DNA from: Iris pallida
Taxonomy: Eukaryota > Streptophyta > Magnoliopsida > Asparagales > Iridaceae
Length of the DNA: 64,000 nucleotides
Assembly (NCBI GenBank): GCA_029216955.1
Contig: JANAVB010016199.1
Coordinates: forward strand, 12,011,714-12,075,713
Direction of reading: 5' to 3'
Shown here: piece after piece, positions 21,785-33,320 of the stretch
Layout: the number at the start of each line of letters is the position of its first letter
How positions within the stretch are numbered: position 1 is the stretch's first letter
Notes under the pieces: generated by a model
What the model saw: only the letters and a program-made list of their open reading frames with translations
Databases searched by the model: none
Told to the model about the DNA's origin: nothing
Position numbers and translations under genes: made by a program

Positions 21785-23473
21785 GAAACAAGAAATTTAT
21801 TGACTAAAGCAGCAACAACCAGCCCCCAACAACCCACAATGGGGCTGGACCACGACAAACAAAACAAAACCAGGTGCTAAGCCCACACCCGGGCAGCAGC
21901 CGGACAAAACAAAAATCAAAAAAAGAAAAGCGGGGGGGGGGGGGGGGGGGGGCACGTGGCCAGCGGGAGGCATGGGATCGAAAAGGTTCAAAAATTCGAA
22001 AACCGAATTTTCGAAAACAAGCGTGCCAGGGCACAGAACCCGGGGGGGCACGTGGCGCGCCTGGACTGCGCGCGGGACCCGAGGGGACTGCGCCGCGTAA
22101 AGCCCGAGAGGTGGCGACTCGAGGTCCTCGGGACTCCCCGAGCGCGGGGGAGCAACACCGGGAGGCTCCGCGGCGGTCGTCGTCGGGCTGCTCCACGCCG
22201 GGGGGATGCGACGCCGGGGGCGGCGCGACGGCTCAGCGAGAAGAGGCGAAGCCAGCGCCGGGCAGCTCCGAGGCGGAGGAGGCAACGCCGGGGACTCCAC
22301 GGAGGGAGGGGGGTACTGAGGGGTAACACATGAGGGGCGACGCGTCCAGGCGGAGGCGGCGAGGGGAAGAGAGAGAGACGGCGCTGGGGGAGCCGGCGGA
22401 GGGGACGCGCCGAGGGGGCCCGGGGGGCCCTAGGCCCGCCGGTGGGGGGGTAACGGCCGCAGGGGCACCACTGCTCGAAGGCGGGGATGCCGGTACCTTC
22501 GAGGAAAGGGGAGGCCCAGTAAGAAACGGCCGGAGGCTGGGCCGGGAGGGGCGCGACCGCCACCGAGGACGGTTGGGCGGGGGCGGCGACCCAGTACCAC
22601 CGCAGGGTGGCTGGGTCCTGCCAGTAGACCCCCGCCGAGGAGGAGAGAGACGGGGCGGGGCTGGCGGCGGGAGGAAGAAGGGTGCCCGTGGGGTACTCGC
22701 CCGGAGCGAGGGAAGGCGGCGCGGGGGAGATCGAGGACACGGGAGGCTCCGAGGGGGGAACCGAGGGGTCCTGAAGGGAGGCCGCCGACAAGGAAGAGTG
22801 GGGGGCGGCGGCGGTAAGGAGGCTGGGGTCCGCCGCTGAAGCCTGAGGGGCAAGGGAGTCTGCCGCAACCAAGGACGACGGGGAGGCGCCGAGCTGGGAG
22901 TCAGGGAGGGGTGGACGCGTCGGGGGAATGGCAGCGACGGGGGTGGAGGGCTTCATTCCCGGTGGTAGGGGAGGGTCGGGCGGAGCAGGGGTGGCTCCCG
23001 GAGCCGCGAAAGCAGAGGACGCCGGAAGGAGGGGGGATGGGCCGAGGCGGTAGCCACAGGGGAAGGGGCGGAGGGGGGGGTCGATCCCGCCAGGGGGCGC
23101 GTCTCGGCGGAGAAGACGGAGACCGGCAGGAGCGGCGGGCCGGGGCTGAGGATGGAGGGGCCTGGGGCTGTCGGGGGTCGTCGCGCGCGACGGCGACGAC
23201 GACGCCGAAGGGAGCTTCGGCGCCGGGGAACCGAGAGGAATGGGGGAGCTCCGCCGCACGTCGGGCAGACGCCGGACGGCCAGCCCGGGAAAGAGGAGAC
23301 TCCCCTCGGCGGAGAGAACTAGGGTTCGCCCAGCCATCCGCAGGGAGCGTGGAGGCCGGAAATGAAGGGGGGCCACGATGGGCGGCGGGGCGCCGGCGGT
23401 CGACCGGCCGCCAGCCCTGCGCGGGGGAGGCGGGAGCTCCTTCCCAGGGATCCCAAGCCCAGAAACCCTCAAT

Positions 23474-23476
<3 letters not shown>
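21782..23476 (-). mobile_element. GC-rich insert of unknown class between two AT arrays
   Basis: A 1.7 kb block of very high GC, bounded on both sides by AT arrays. On the minus strand it carries one uninterrupted frame of about 494 codons, rich in Pro, Ala, Ser and Arg and without a known domain. Its left end (minus-strand 3' end) reads like a transcript tail, with 'caataaatttcttg' containing AATAAA just before the AT array. A G-homopolymer lies at 21936-21952. The polyadenylation-like end suggests a retroposed or LINE-like copy, but I see no RT or endonuclease. Long open frames are expected by chance at this GC content. Confidence 0.45.
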
Positions 23477-23515
<39 letters not shown>

Positions 23516-23531
23516 TATATATATATTAAAA

Positions 23532-23597
<66 letters not shown>
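23477..23597. repeat. (AT)n array right of the GC-rich insert
   Basis: AT dinucleotides with interruptions at 23513-23540. With 21625-21781 it brackets the GC-rich insert. Confidence 0.95.
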
Positions 23598-23600
<3 letters not shown>

Positions 23601-23806
23601 TATGTTATAGCTATTAAATGATACTTTAAATTGAAAATAGGATAAATAATTTCCTAATAACGACTTTGAGGAATTTTAGGAATTTTAGGCTATGTTGTAC
23701 TTATAGGGATAAATACATAAATACATGTATATTAATATTTATGAAGTTTGGTAAATATACATATATCTATATATATCTTGGTTATAGATTTTAGTATCAT
23801 TGGAAG

Positions 23807-23807
<1 letters not shown>

Positions 23808-23892
<85 letters not shown>
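23808..23892. repeat. (AT)n microsatellite
   Basis: Pure AT array of about 85 bp inside LTR F. Confidence 0.96.
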
Positions 23893-23895
<3 letters not shown>

Positions 23896-23980
23896 TATAG
23901 AATGTATAATATTTAGTTTTATATGAAAATATTTTCTAAATCTTTTAAATATTATTTATGAAGGTCGGCCGAAAATTTTC

Positions 23981-23992
23981 TTATTATTATTA

Positions 23993-24027
<35 letters not shown>
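23981..24027. repeat. (TTA)n microsatellite
   Basis: About 15 TTA/ATT units with one interruption. Confidence 0.95.
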
Positions 24028-24030
<3 letters not shown>

Positions 24031-24117
24031 GTTGTTTCAATTGTAGCACTCTATATATAATTGTACATGTTTATATGTTACCTACATAGGCTTATGTCAC
24101 TTTGTTCAAGGCATAAG

Positions 24118-24119
<2 letters not shown>

Positions 24120-24200
<81 letters not shown>
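24120..24200. repeat. (AT)n microsatellite
   Basis: Pure AT array of about 80 bp, followed at 24201 by the first copy of a 45 bp direct repeat. Confidence 0.96.
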
Positions 24201-24204
<4 letters not shown>

Positions 24205-24241
24205 GATTATAGTTATAAATATCAGCAACTCTTCTCAAACA

Positions 24242-24246
<5 letters not shown>
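24201..24246 (+). repeat. Copy 1 of a 45 bp direct repeat
   Basis: It starts 'acatgattatagttataa' and ends 'cttctcaaacatgaa'. Copy 2 at 25178-25222 differs at about one base. The two copies bracket the AT arrays and the foldback element between them. Confidence 0.9.

Positions 24247-24334
<88 letters not shown>
24245..24334. repeat. (AT)n array left of foldback element 1
   Basis: Pure AT array of about 90 bp ending at the terminal repeat of the foldback element. Confidence 0.96.
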
Positions 24335-24336
<2 letters not shown>

Positions 24337-24337
<1 letters not shown>

Positions 24338-24925
24338 CTTAATTGTACTTTGCTACCCTCAACTATTCTGCTTTTTCAACTTGATGCCATAAACTTTTTT
24401 TTGTAACAAGTTGATACCCAAAAAAAATTTGGGACGAAAATACCCCTGCTCAAACCTTAAAATTATCCTCCTCCCCCAAACCCTCCCCTCCCCCACTCCG
24501 GCTACCCCCTCCCTCCCGCTCCGCCTCCCCTCCGGCCACCCCCCTCTCCCGTGTCCGGCCAACCCCCCTACCCCCACCGCCGCCGGCCGCCGCGGCAGCA
24601 GCAGCCGTCGTCGCAGCAGCAGCAGCAGCAGCAGCCGCAGCCGCCGCCGCGGCGGTGGCGCCGGAAGCGGGAGGGAGGGTTGGCCGGACGTGGGAGAGGG
24701 GGGTGGCCGGAGGGGAGGCGGAGCGGGAGGATGGGGGTGGCCGGAGTGGGGGAGGGGGGGAGGGGAGAAGGGAAGAGGGAAGAGATAAGGGCATTTTGTG
24801 GTTTTTTGAAAATTAGGTATCAAGTTGAAAAAAAATAATAGTTGAGGTATCAACTTGTTACAAAAAAAAATTTAGGGTATCAAGTTGAAAAAACGAAATA
24901 GTTGAGGGTAGCAAAGTACAATTAA

Positions 24926-24928
<3 letters not shown>
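24337..24928. mobile_element. Foldback MITE-like element 1, GC-rich core
   Basis: Terminal inverted repeats GGCTTAATTGTACTTTGC and GCAAAGTACAATTAAGCC start a long palindrome. The arms run on through 'taccctcaacta', a poly-pyrimidine part and a GC-rich part (CCGGCCAACCCCC against GGTTGGCCGGACG), so almost the whole 592 bp can fold into one hairpin with a (CAG)n-rich loop near 24593-24640. It lies between two AT arrays, so the TSD cannot be read. There is no transposase; frames such as the poly-Gln/Pro run reflect the repeat. Element 2 (25314) has related termini. Confidence 0.85.

Positions 24929-25018
<90 letters not shown>
24929..25018. repeat. (AT)n array right of foldback element 1
   Basis: Pure AT array of about 90 bp. 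Confidence 0.96.
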
Positions 25019-25022
<4 letters not shown>

Positions 25023-25054
25023 GCCCTACGGTAGGGTGGCACCTCACCTCCCTT

Positions 25055-25059
<5 letters not shown>

Positions 25060-25114
<55 letters not shown>
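25060..25114. repeat. (AT)n microsatellite
   Basis: Pure AT array of about 55 bp. Confidence 0.95.
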
Positions 25115-25119
<5 letters not shown>

Positions 25120-25177
25120 TTATAGTTGTAAATAATATATCATATACTTTTTTTGTTAGTTACATATATATAGATGT

Positions 25178-25222
25178 ACATGATTATAGTTATAAATATC
25201 AGCAACTCTTCTCGAACATGAA
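25178..25222 (+). repeat. Copy 2 of a 45 bp direct repeat
   Basis: Matches 24201-24246 with about one mismatch. The sequence beyond it (25223-25313) is unique AT-rich LTR F sequence. Confidence 0.9.
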
Positions 25223-25313
25223 CCCGGCCTACTAAATTCCTTCCTCCTTTCCCGGCTATTGGATTCACCAGGTGTTCTTATACAACTCGTTATCAACCCC
25301 ATAATAATAATAA

Positions 25314-25757
25314 GGCTTAATTGCTAATTGCTACCCTCAACTATCACACTTTTTCAAGTTGATACCCTAAACTTTTTTTCGTAACAGATTGATACCTCAA
25401 CTATTTTTTTTTTCAACTTAATACCTAACAGATTGATACCGCACCCCCCTTCCCAGCCCCCCTCCTCCCGCTGCCGAGCCCTAGGGAGAGGCGGGAGCGG
25501 GCGGACGGCCGGAGCGAGAGGGGGGGGGGGGGGGGGGGGGGGATGGCCTGAAGCGAGCAGGGGGGGGTGGGGGGGGGGGGGGGGGGAGCTGCGGCCGGAG
25601 CTAGCAGAGGGGGGGCGAAGCTAGCACGGGGGAGGGGGGTTAGGGGTAGGGGCATTTTTGTCCAAAATAATATCCGGGTATCAAGTTATTACAAAAAAAA
25701 GTTTAGGGTATCAACTTGAAAAAGTGTGATAGTTGAGGGTAGCAATTAGCAATAATA
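25314..25757. mobile_element. Foldback MITE-like element 2
   Basis: The left end GGCTTAATTGCTAATTGC and the right end GCAATTAGCAAT form an inverted repeat with inner arms 'taccctcaactatcacac' / 'gtgtgatagttgagggta' and 'ttttcaagttgataccc' / 'gggtatcaacttgaaaa'. The last nine bases expected at the right end (aattaagcc) are replaced by AAT repeats, so the terminus or TSD is degraded. The core is GC-rich with long G runs (25521-25542, 25561-25586). Its termini resemble those of element 1, so both belong to one group. Confidence 0.82.
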
Positions 25758-25959
25758 ATATTAATAATCACTCAAGTTTCAATAAGAAATAGTATCCAGG
25801 AGGATAGACACAAATAAAACCTAAAACAAGATATGAATGAAATCTGAGACTCAAATTTGGCTTAGTAATCCTAATCCCATTCTATCAGCCGACTTATTCT
25901 CTTTTATATACATATATTAATAACCATCTTCTCCCATCTCCCTTTAAATATAATACTAC

Positions 25960-26920
25960 AATTCATGCCTTCTCCCTCAAAAGTAAACCCACAACCAATG
26001 GACTCGACATCGCATACCCTGACCATCCGTGGAAGCCTACGCAGCCCCGCCACCCAATCGCCTTCTCTCCTCTTTGTCCTGCCATTATACCCTTCCTCTC
26101 GGCCACTTGGCCGTCACAACTCTCACCCGTTTCCTCCCCCTGGCCAGTCCTGATCCCGCCAAATATCATCACCTCCATCCCCTACCAGCATCGCCGCTGC
26201 AATTTCTTCGAGCACAACTACAACACCATGTCGCCGCCACCGTGGCCCCCGAACCACTACCACCACATCATCATTACAACCCAAACTTCCACAACCACCA
26301 TCAACTGCCATCTGCTATTGGCCGCAACCATCATCGTACCAGTAGCATACCCCAACCCCCACTCTTCCCTCCGCCATGGTTGCATCATTGCGCCGCTCTC
26401 CGTCCGCCTCGACCACCACCACGGTCACCATTGATTGCCTCACCAAATTCCCTCCGGCCAGCCACCGAGATGCCGACGCCAAGCCCGCGTACCTCCACCA
26501 GACCAAGCGTGTGGGGCAGCGTCGACCGTATTTTCCACGTACCTAGCTCTCCACCGCGACCAGGGCATTGCCATGTAGCTTGGCCGCCAGTGCCGACACG
26601 GGACCGACGAGCGCCGCTCGGTCGAACCCCGATCCACCAGCCAGATACGGCTTTGTAGGTGTTGCCGCCCCAAACACGCCGACAGTTCTCACCCAACTCT
26701 CAGGCTGCTGCGCCGAGCAGAGACCCGCTGTCTGCGTTTCTACCGTAAGCAACGTCGGACCGCACTCCCACACCGCCACGCATGCGTCCTTCTCCCGACG
26801 ACCTCCGCCGGTGAGCGCCACCAACGTCCCTCTCCTGATGAGCTTCTCTTTTTCTTTCTCCATCTCGACTCTCCTACTTTCTCGATTCCTCTCGTTCATC
26901 TCCCTCTCTCTTTAATGTCT
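25960..26920 (+). other. GC-rich region with one 209-codon frame, origin unknown
   Basis: The plus-strand frame 26029-26658 encodes a Pro/His/Ser/Arg-rich sequence with no domain I recognise; several overlapping frames exist on the other strand. It ends in a CT-rich stretch (26840-26915). The composition resembles the GC blocks of the element A LTRs, so it may be the promoter or leader block of LTR F. I do not call a gene. The next 370 bp (26921-27289) are AT-rich LTR sequence with nothing further visible. Confidence 0.4.
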
Positions 26921-27289
26921 GGATTTTGAAGAAAGAGCTCTTTAATGTCCGGTGTTGAAGAAAGATAGAGAGAGAGTATTAAGTGTGGGTAATTTTAATG
27001 TACATAGGAAGTATAGCTACACAGTAGTTGTTATACGGTATAAATATATCAATGTGTTTCCTTTCCCTATTTGAGAATAGTTGGGGGAAACATTGACTAT
27101 ATTATTGGGTTATTAATTGCTCCATCCAAACCGATGGACCAATCTAAACGGCTATATTAAATTAAATTCAGACTACATGTATGTATATACTGCTCCACTA
27201 TCATTATTAGTATTATTAAAACCATTGGTAGGAATAAAGTGATTTTATTAAATACATGTATTATTATATTATCATTGTTAGGTACTCTA

Positions 27290-28296
27290 TGTTGACCCAA
27301 ACTGGATCGTAGTCAACCTAATCTTGATAATTAACAAATCGATATTTGTCATGATCCAACTCGACACATAAATCTCCATCAAGCTACAAATTAGACGATT
27401 ATCACATATCAAGTCAGACGAACATCATCGACGACTGCTCAACAAATACTGTTGTAACTTGTAAACGGAGTCTGTATTTTTACACTTTTATTGAGTCTAT
27501 GATATTGTACGTTGAGTCGCACTGATTATCTCAACTATCATAGACTAGATAACCAAAAGCTCCACAAATAAAAGACCAAACTGCAAAAGCCCAAAATCAG
27601 CCCATAAACATTCTGTCCCCAAGGAGGCAGAGTTGGGGCCGAACTCTGCCCCCACACAGAGTTCGGGCCGAACTCTGTACCCTAAATTCCAGGAGCTAAT
27701 TTTTAGGGTATGCTCATTGCTAGTTGTCCAACGGCCAAATTTTTGAATATTTTGGACAGATTTCTGTCCGAACTCTGCCTCCCAGAACTAGTATAAATAG
27801 GCACCCATTTCTCTCATTTCAAATCATACAATCTTCTCTTCTTCTCTTCTCCTATAGCCTATACATCCTAAAGAGCTATGTCCTTCTCATCTACTAGCCA
27901 CAAAACTTTCCAAGCCTACAAGGTGCTCAGTGCGAGTCGACTAGAAGTTTGTGTGCAAAAGTCTCAAAGAAGTCGCTTGGAAAATTCCAAGTTTTGCCTC
28001 TGCGATTTTGTAAGAAGTTGGCGTGCTCTTCTGAGTAAAGGCACGTGTTTGTACGTTATTTCACAAATAGTGGATTTCAATCCTGAGCAAGAGTTTTTAG
28101 GCCTGGACTAGTCCTCCACGAGGGAAACCAGGTTAAAACTGATGTATTTGTGTATGCTCTCTGATCTTCATTTACTTTTCGCACTTATACTCTGATTAAT
28201 CTTTTGTTGGTTATACTTGAATAGAGTTAAATTTTTTAATTGATCATTATTGACACACATACTCCATTCACCCCCCTCTAGCCTACACGTACTTCA
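27290..28296 (+). repeat. 5' LTR of Sirevirus E
   Basis: Contains near-perfect palindromes built on CAGAGTTCGG / CCGAACTCTG (about 27627-27648 and 27657-27678), a related half site near 27757-27775, and a TATA box at 27792. The 3' LTR lacks one palindrome unit, which explains most of the 30 bp length difference. Confidence 0.95.
27792..27799 (+). promoter_or_regulatory. TATA box of the 5' LTR of E
   Basis: TATAAATA follows the palindromes by about 20 bp and is conserved in the 3' LTR at 36218. It is the likely core promoter for the genomic RNA. Confidence 0.7.
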
Positions 28297-28298
28297 AT

Positions 28299-28310
28299 TG
28301 GTATCAGAGC
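28299..28310 (+). other. Primer-binding site of E (initiator tRNA-Met type)
   Basis: TGGTATCAGAGC begins 2 bp after the LTR, the classical plant copia site complementary to the 3' end of initiator tRNA-Met. Confidence 0.95.
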
Positions 28311-28351
28311 CCTGTTCTTTTGATACAGGATTTACATCCTAGAGTTGATAC

Positions 28352-30303
28352 ATGGCAACCACACAACCAATCTTTACCAACTATGGTGAGGGTCAATCCA
28401 CAAATAGGCCACCCTTATTTGATGGAACCAACTACACATATTGGAAGACTAGGATGGTTTTTATCTTAAGTCTCTAGACTTTGACCTGTGGACTATAGTC
28501 ACTGATGGCTACAAGAAACCTCCCAGAATAACTGTCGAGGGGAGTCTCGTCGAGAAACCCCACAACAAGTATACTGATCAGGAGAAGAAACAGGCAAGTA
28601 TAGACGCCAGGGCTATTAATGCTCTCTTCTGTGCTATAGACAGGACTGAATTCAACAGGATCTTCACATGCACCACCTCGTACGAAGTATGAAAGCTTTT
28701 GGAGGTGACTCATGAAGGGACCACACAAGTCAAATAATCAAAAGTCAGTCGTCTGACACAGGAGTACGAGGCATTCAAGATGAGGCCAAATGAGATGATC
28801 ACTCAAATGTTCACCAGATTTCTCGACATCATCAACCCACTATCTTTCCTTGGAAAAGATTATTCTAACCATGAGAAGATACGCAAAGTGCTACGAGGAT
28901 TGTCGAAGGTCTAGAATCCCAAAGTCACGACGATCATCGAAGTCAATGATCTTACGGTCATGTCATTAGAAACATTGATGGGCAAGGTGATGATGCATGA
29001 GCTCCATCTAATTTTTTTTGAAGAAATAGCTCCAAAAGAAAAGGAGATTGCATTGAGAGCTCATCGCCGAAGAACCAGCTCAAAAGACACTGATGACGAC
29101 GACTCCGAAGGTGACGATCAAGCCCTCTTAGTTTGAAACTTCAAGAAGTTTCTATGCTTCAACAAAAAGAAGAAAGAACAAAGAGACGATGAGAAAGAAC
29201 CCACCTGCTTCGTATGCAAGAGGACGGGACATGTCAAGAAAGATTGGCCCGTAGCAAAGAAAGAAAACAGATACGAGAAGCCATACAAGAATCCAACTAC
29301 AAAAAAGTATGCCAACACTAGCATCTGGCACAAAAGCGAGGCTAGTGGTTCAGACGAGGAAGAGGACTCTCCGCAAAACACGGCTAACATCTTTCTAATG
29401 GCGACTTCAGATAAGGTAAAAGATTTTTTTAATAATTTCTCATTTGATGAACTTGGTGATGCTTTTAGTGATCTACTTGAAGATTACAGAAAGGTACTCA
29501 ATAAATATAAACATGCAAAGGATAAGATCAAGGACTGTGAAACCGAGATCCATAGACTTTCATGTTTACTAGATAATGTTAGAAACACTACACCCACGGA
29601 AAATACTGAAGAGGTATCCAAGCTTAAATTAAGCTTACACGATGCCGAATCAATCACTGAGAAACAAACACTTGATATCACGGCTTTAAACAAAGAACTT
29701 GCTGAAGAGAAAAATAAGTTCAAAATTGCTACAAGTAGAATACACGATTTTACCACTAAATGTGACGAGTTAAATGCTATCTCTAAGAAATTAGAGATTA
29801 AACTGGACAAACAGGTTATTCTACCCCAAGTTCAGTCTCATAGTCACAACACTTACAAACACAAGACAGCTCAACATAAGAAAGCACGTCACCAAAATAA
29901 CACTCATCCACATGCTACACGAAATCATGCTTTTATGTACACATGTTCATATGCAGCACGTAAAACACACACATGTAAATACCATCATCATCCTGCTGCA
30001 CTCAATCATTATCATCATCATGCTGCTACACACAGTCACTATAATCACTCTACTACTGCACGCAGCTATCATCACCCCACTTATAAACATCACTATCAAT
30101 ATGCTCATAATATAAACATGTATGCTAGATGTACATATTGTGGTTTACATGGACACATTTCACCACAATATAGAATTAGAAGATTAGTTAATAAAAATAT
30201 ATATGCATGGGTACCAAAGTCTAACCTCTCAGCACCCACAAGAATCTGGGTACCAAAGGTCACATATATTCGTAGTGTAGGTGGACCTTCCCTCTTCAAC
30301 TAG
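28352..30303 (+). pseudogene. Sirevirus E gag remnant
   Basis: Begins MATTQPIFTNYGEGQ with the copia gag signature FDGTNYTYWKTRM. A one-base shift near 28473 and stops follow (for example at 28692 and near 29134). A CX2CX4H knuckle (CFVCKRTGH, from 29206) has Trp in place of the last Cys (29245-29247). The open part 29398-30303 has a heptad-rich coiled-coil (aa 20-145), then a His/Thr-rich linker and a second knuckle-like CTYCGLHGH whose last Cys is Tyr. Gag would form the particle and bind RNA; these changes should abolish zinc binding. Confidence 0.9.
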
Positions 30304-33300
30304 AAGCAAGTGGATTCTCGATAGTGGGTGCCCGCGATATATGACTAAAAATGCAAATCTATTTGTAACACTATCGATGAAAAAGGAAGGATACGTTTCC
30401 TTCGGCAATAACCTTAAAGGCTATATCATAGGTAACGGTACAATTGGTTATCCTCCTTCTTCCGTCATTAACGATGTCTGTTTAGTGACCGAGTTAAAGC
30501 ATAACTTGCTCAGCATTAGTTATCTTGTAGATCATGGATATGATATTAACTTTGGGAAAATTAAATGCTTTATCTATGATAGATCAACTGGAGACATCAC
30601 TTTTGAGGGGATAAGGGAAGATAAAATTTATATTTTCTATCTATCTAGTGATACTAACAGTGCAGAAAGATGCCTTTACGCTCACAAAGACGAAAACCTC
30701 CTATGGCATCAGCATCTTGGTCATGCCAACATGGATACTATATCCAGACTATCCACCAAAAAGCTAGTTAGAGGATTGTCGGATATCACATTCAAGAAAG
30801 ACATGGTATGTGCCGAATGTGAAAAGAATAAGGCTACCAAATCTTCCTTTAAATCCATAAACACTATAAGTACTACCCGACCATTGCAATTACTTCATAT
30901 GGACTTATTTGGTCCTAGTAGAGTAGCCAGTCTTGGCGAAAAACTCTACGCTTTTGTCATTGTAGATGACTTTTTAAGATTTACTTGGATTTTCTTTCTT
31001 ACAAACAACAATGATACAATTTCTGTTTTCAAAGTATTTGCTAAAAAGGTCCAAAAACGAAAAAGCCTACATGATCACTCGTATCCGAAGTGATCATTGT
31101 GGCGAATTCGAAAATTCTGATTTTGAAAAGTTTTGTGATTCAAATGGTTTTAGTCATGAATTTTTGTGTCTAAGAACTTCTCAACAAAATGGTGTTATGG
31201 AGCGGAAGAATCGAACTCTTGGCGATATGGCTAGAGTTATGCTAAATCAATTCTCTCTTCCGAAATACTTTTGGGCAGAAGCTGTCAGCACAGCGTGCCA
31301 TGTTTTGAATAGGGTGTTGATTCAACCTATTTTGAAGAAGACACCCTATGATCTTTGGTTTGGTAGGACTCCTAATGTTTCTTACTTTTGAGTGTTCGGT
31401 TGTCACTGTTTTATCCTGAATACCAAAGACAATTAGGCAAATTTGATGCTAAAGCTGACGAAGGTATTCTTCTTAGCTATGCGGCCAAGAGTAAGGGATA
31501 TAGAGTATTCAATAAATGCTCCATGATTGTTGAAGAGTCTACTAATGTAACTTTTGATGAGGATAATAGTACAACTGTCATTCCCGACGATGATGAACCG
31601 TCAACCTCTATACCTATAAGTACAATGTCTAAAACCAGTTCTCCAGAGGAATTACCAAAGAAGTTTCACTTCACTCCCTCTCATATAAAGAACTTGGTAA
31701 TAGGTGAAGTATCAAAAGGGGTAACTACTCGATCTTCTGTAAGAGACACTATAGCTAGCACTGCATTTATTTCTTAAATAGTACCTAAAAATGTTTTAAA
31801 AGCTTTTAATGATGAATTTTGGATTTCCGTGATGCAATAAGAACTCAACCAATTTGAAAGAAGCCAAGTTTGGGAACTTGTTCCTAAACCTACAGGCCAT
31901 TCAATAATTGGCACTAAATGGGTTTTTTGTAACAAAGTAAATGAGGACGGTTCAGTTACTCGCAACAAAGCTCGTCTCGTAGCCCAAGGATACAACCAAG
32001 AGGAGGGCATCGACTATGATGAAATGTATGCTCCTGTTGCCCAACTTAAATCCATTCGGATGCTTTGTGCATTTACAAATTTTTAAAACTTTAAACTTTT
32101 TCAAATGGATATGAAAAGTGCTTTTCTAAACAGTTTTATCAAAGAAGAGGCTTTTGTCAAACAACCACCTGGTTTCCAAAATCATAAATTTTTTGACCAC
32201 GTTATTAAACTTAGGAAAGCTCTCTATGGCCTCAAACAAGCTTCTCGAGCTTGGTATGATCGTCTTAGTACTTTCTTACTTGATAAAGGTTTTTCAAAAA
32301 GAAAAGTCGACACTATACTTTTTATAAAATCTCTTGATGACACAATTCTTTTAGTACAAATATATATGTTGATGATATTATTTTGGGTCTACTAATGAGG
32401 GTCTATGCAAGGAATTTTCCAAGTGTATGCAGAACGAGTTCGAGATGAGCATGATGGAGGAGCTCAACTACTTCCTTGGACTGCAAATCAAACAACTCTC
32501 ACAAGGCGTCTTCATCAATCAGTCGAAATATGTAAAGGACATGCTGAAAAAGTTTGAGCTTGACAGCATCAAACCGATCAGCACCCCCATAGATACTACA
32601 ACAAAGATAGAACCTGATGAAAGCGGCAAACCGATCGATCAACATAAGTATCGAGGTATGATTGGTAGTTTATTATATTTATCTGCTAGTCGCCCCGATA
32701 TTATGTTTAGTGCTTGCTTATGTGCTAGATATCAAGCCAATCCTAAGGAATCACACATGACCGCAGTTAAGCGTATATTTAGATACCTTAAAGGAACTAT
32801 TATGGTAGATTTGTGGTATCCCAAAACCATTTCCTTTGACTTAATCAGATATTTCGATGCTGATTTTGTGGGATGCAAAGTCGACCGTAAGAGTACCAGC
32901 GACATGTGTCATTTTCTAGGAAAGACGTTAGTCTTATGGTTTAGCAAAAAATAGAACTCTGTCGCACTATCCACAACAAAAGCTGAATACATTCCAGCTG
33001 GTCGTTGTTGTGCATAGATTCTGTAGATGAATCAAACCCTTGAAGACTACAACTTATTTTTCAAGCATATACCTATCTTCTGTGATAACACTAGTGCAAT
33101 TATTAATCTGACCAAGAACCCAGTATGCCACTCACGTACAAAACACATAGAAATTAGACATCACTTTCTGCGTAATCAGCAACAACAAGGCACGATTAAT
33201 TTAGAGTTCATAGACACTGAACATCAGCTAGCCGACTTCTTTACCAAACTACTGGCCGAAGAGCGCTTCAATTTCCTTTGTCGTGAGTTAGAAATTTTGG

Positions 33301-33320
33301 ATGAAACGGTCATAAAATAA
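30304..33320 (+). pseudogene. Sirevirus E pol remnant: PR, integrase, RT, RNase H
   Basis: The protease segment SKWILDSGC opens at about 30306. The GAG-pre-integrase HLGHANMDTI..C..C motif lies near 30716-30840, and the integrase core follows (HMDLFGP near 30895, QQNGVMERKNRT near 31180). RT begins near 31800 (GTKWVF, RNKARLVAQGYNQEEGIDY) and includes MDMKSAFLN and LYGLKQASRAWY. The catalytic YVDD region near 32360-32380 is broken by a frameshift. RNase H (ADFVGCKVDRKSTSD, then ending near LADFFTKL) runs to 33320. Further breaks are at about 31091, 31391, 31777, 31840, 32085, 32952 and 33017. Order PR-IN-RT-RH is diagnostic of Ty1/copia. Confidence 0.95.

Noticed and set aside
21988..23472. 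494-codon minus-strand open frame as a host gene
   Set aside because: Low-complexity Pro/Ala/Ser/Arg composition in very GC-rich DNA, no domain, and several long overlapping frames on both strands; expected by chance at this GC content.
26029..26658. 209-codon frame as a gene
   Set aside because: Pro/His-rich composition, overlapping frames on the other strand, no recognisable domain, and it lies inside LTR sequence.
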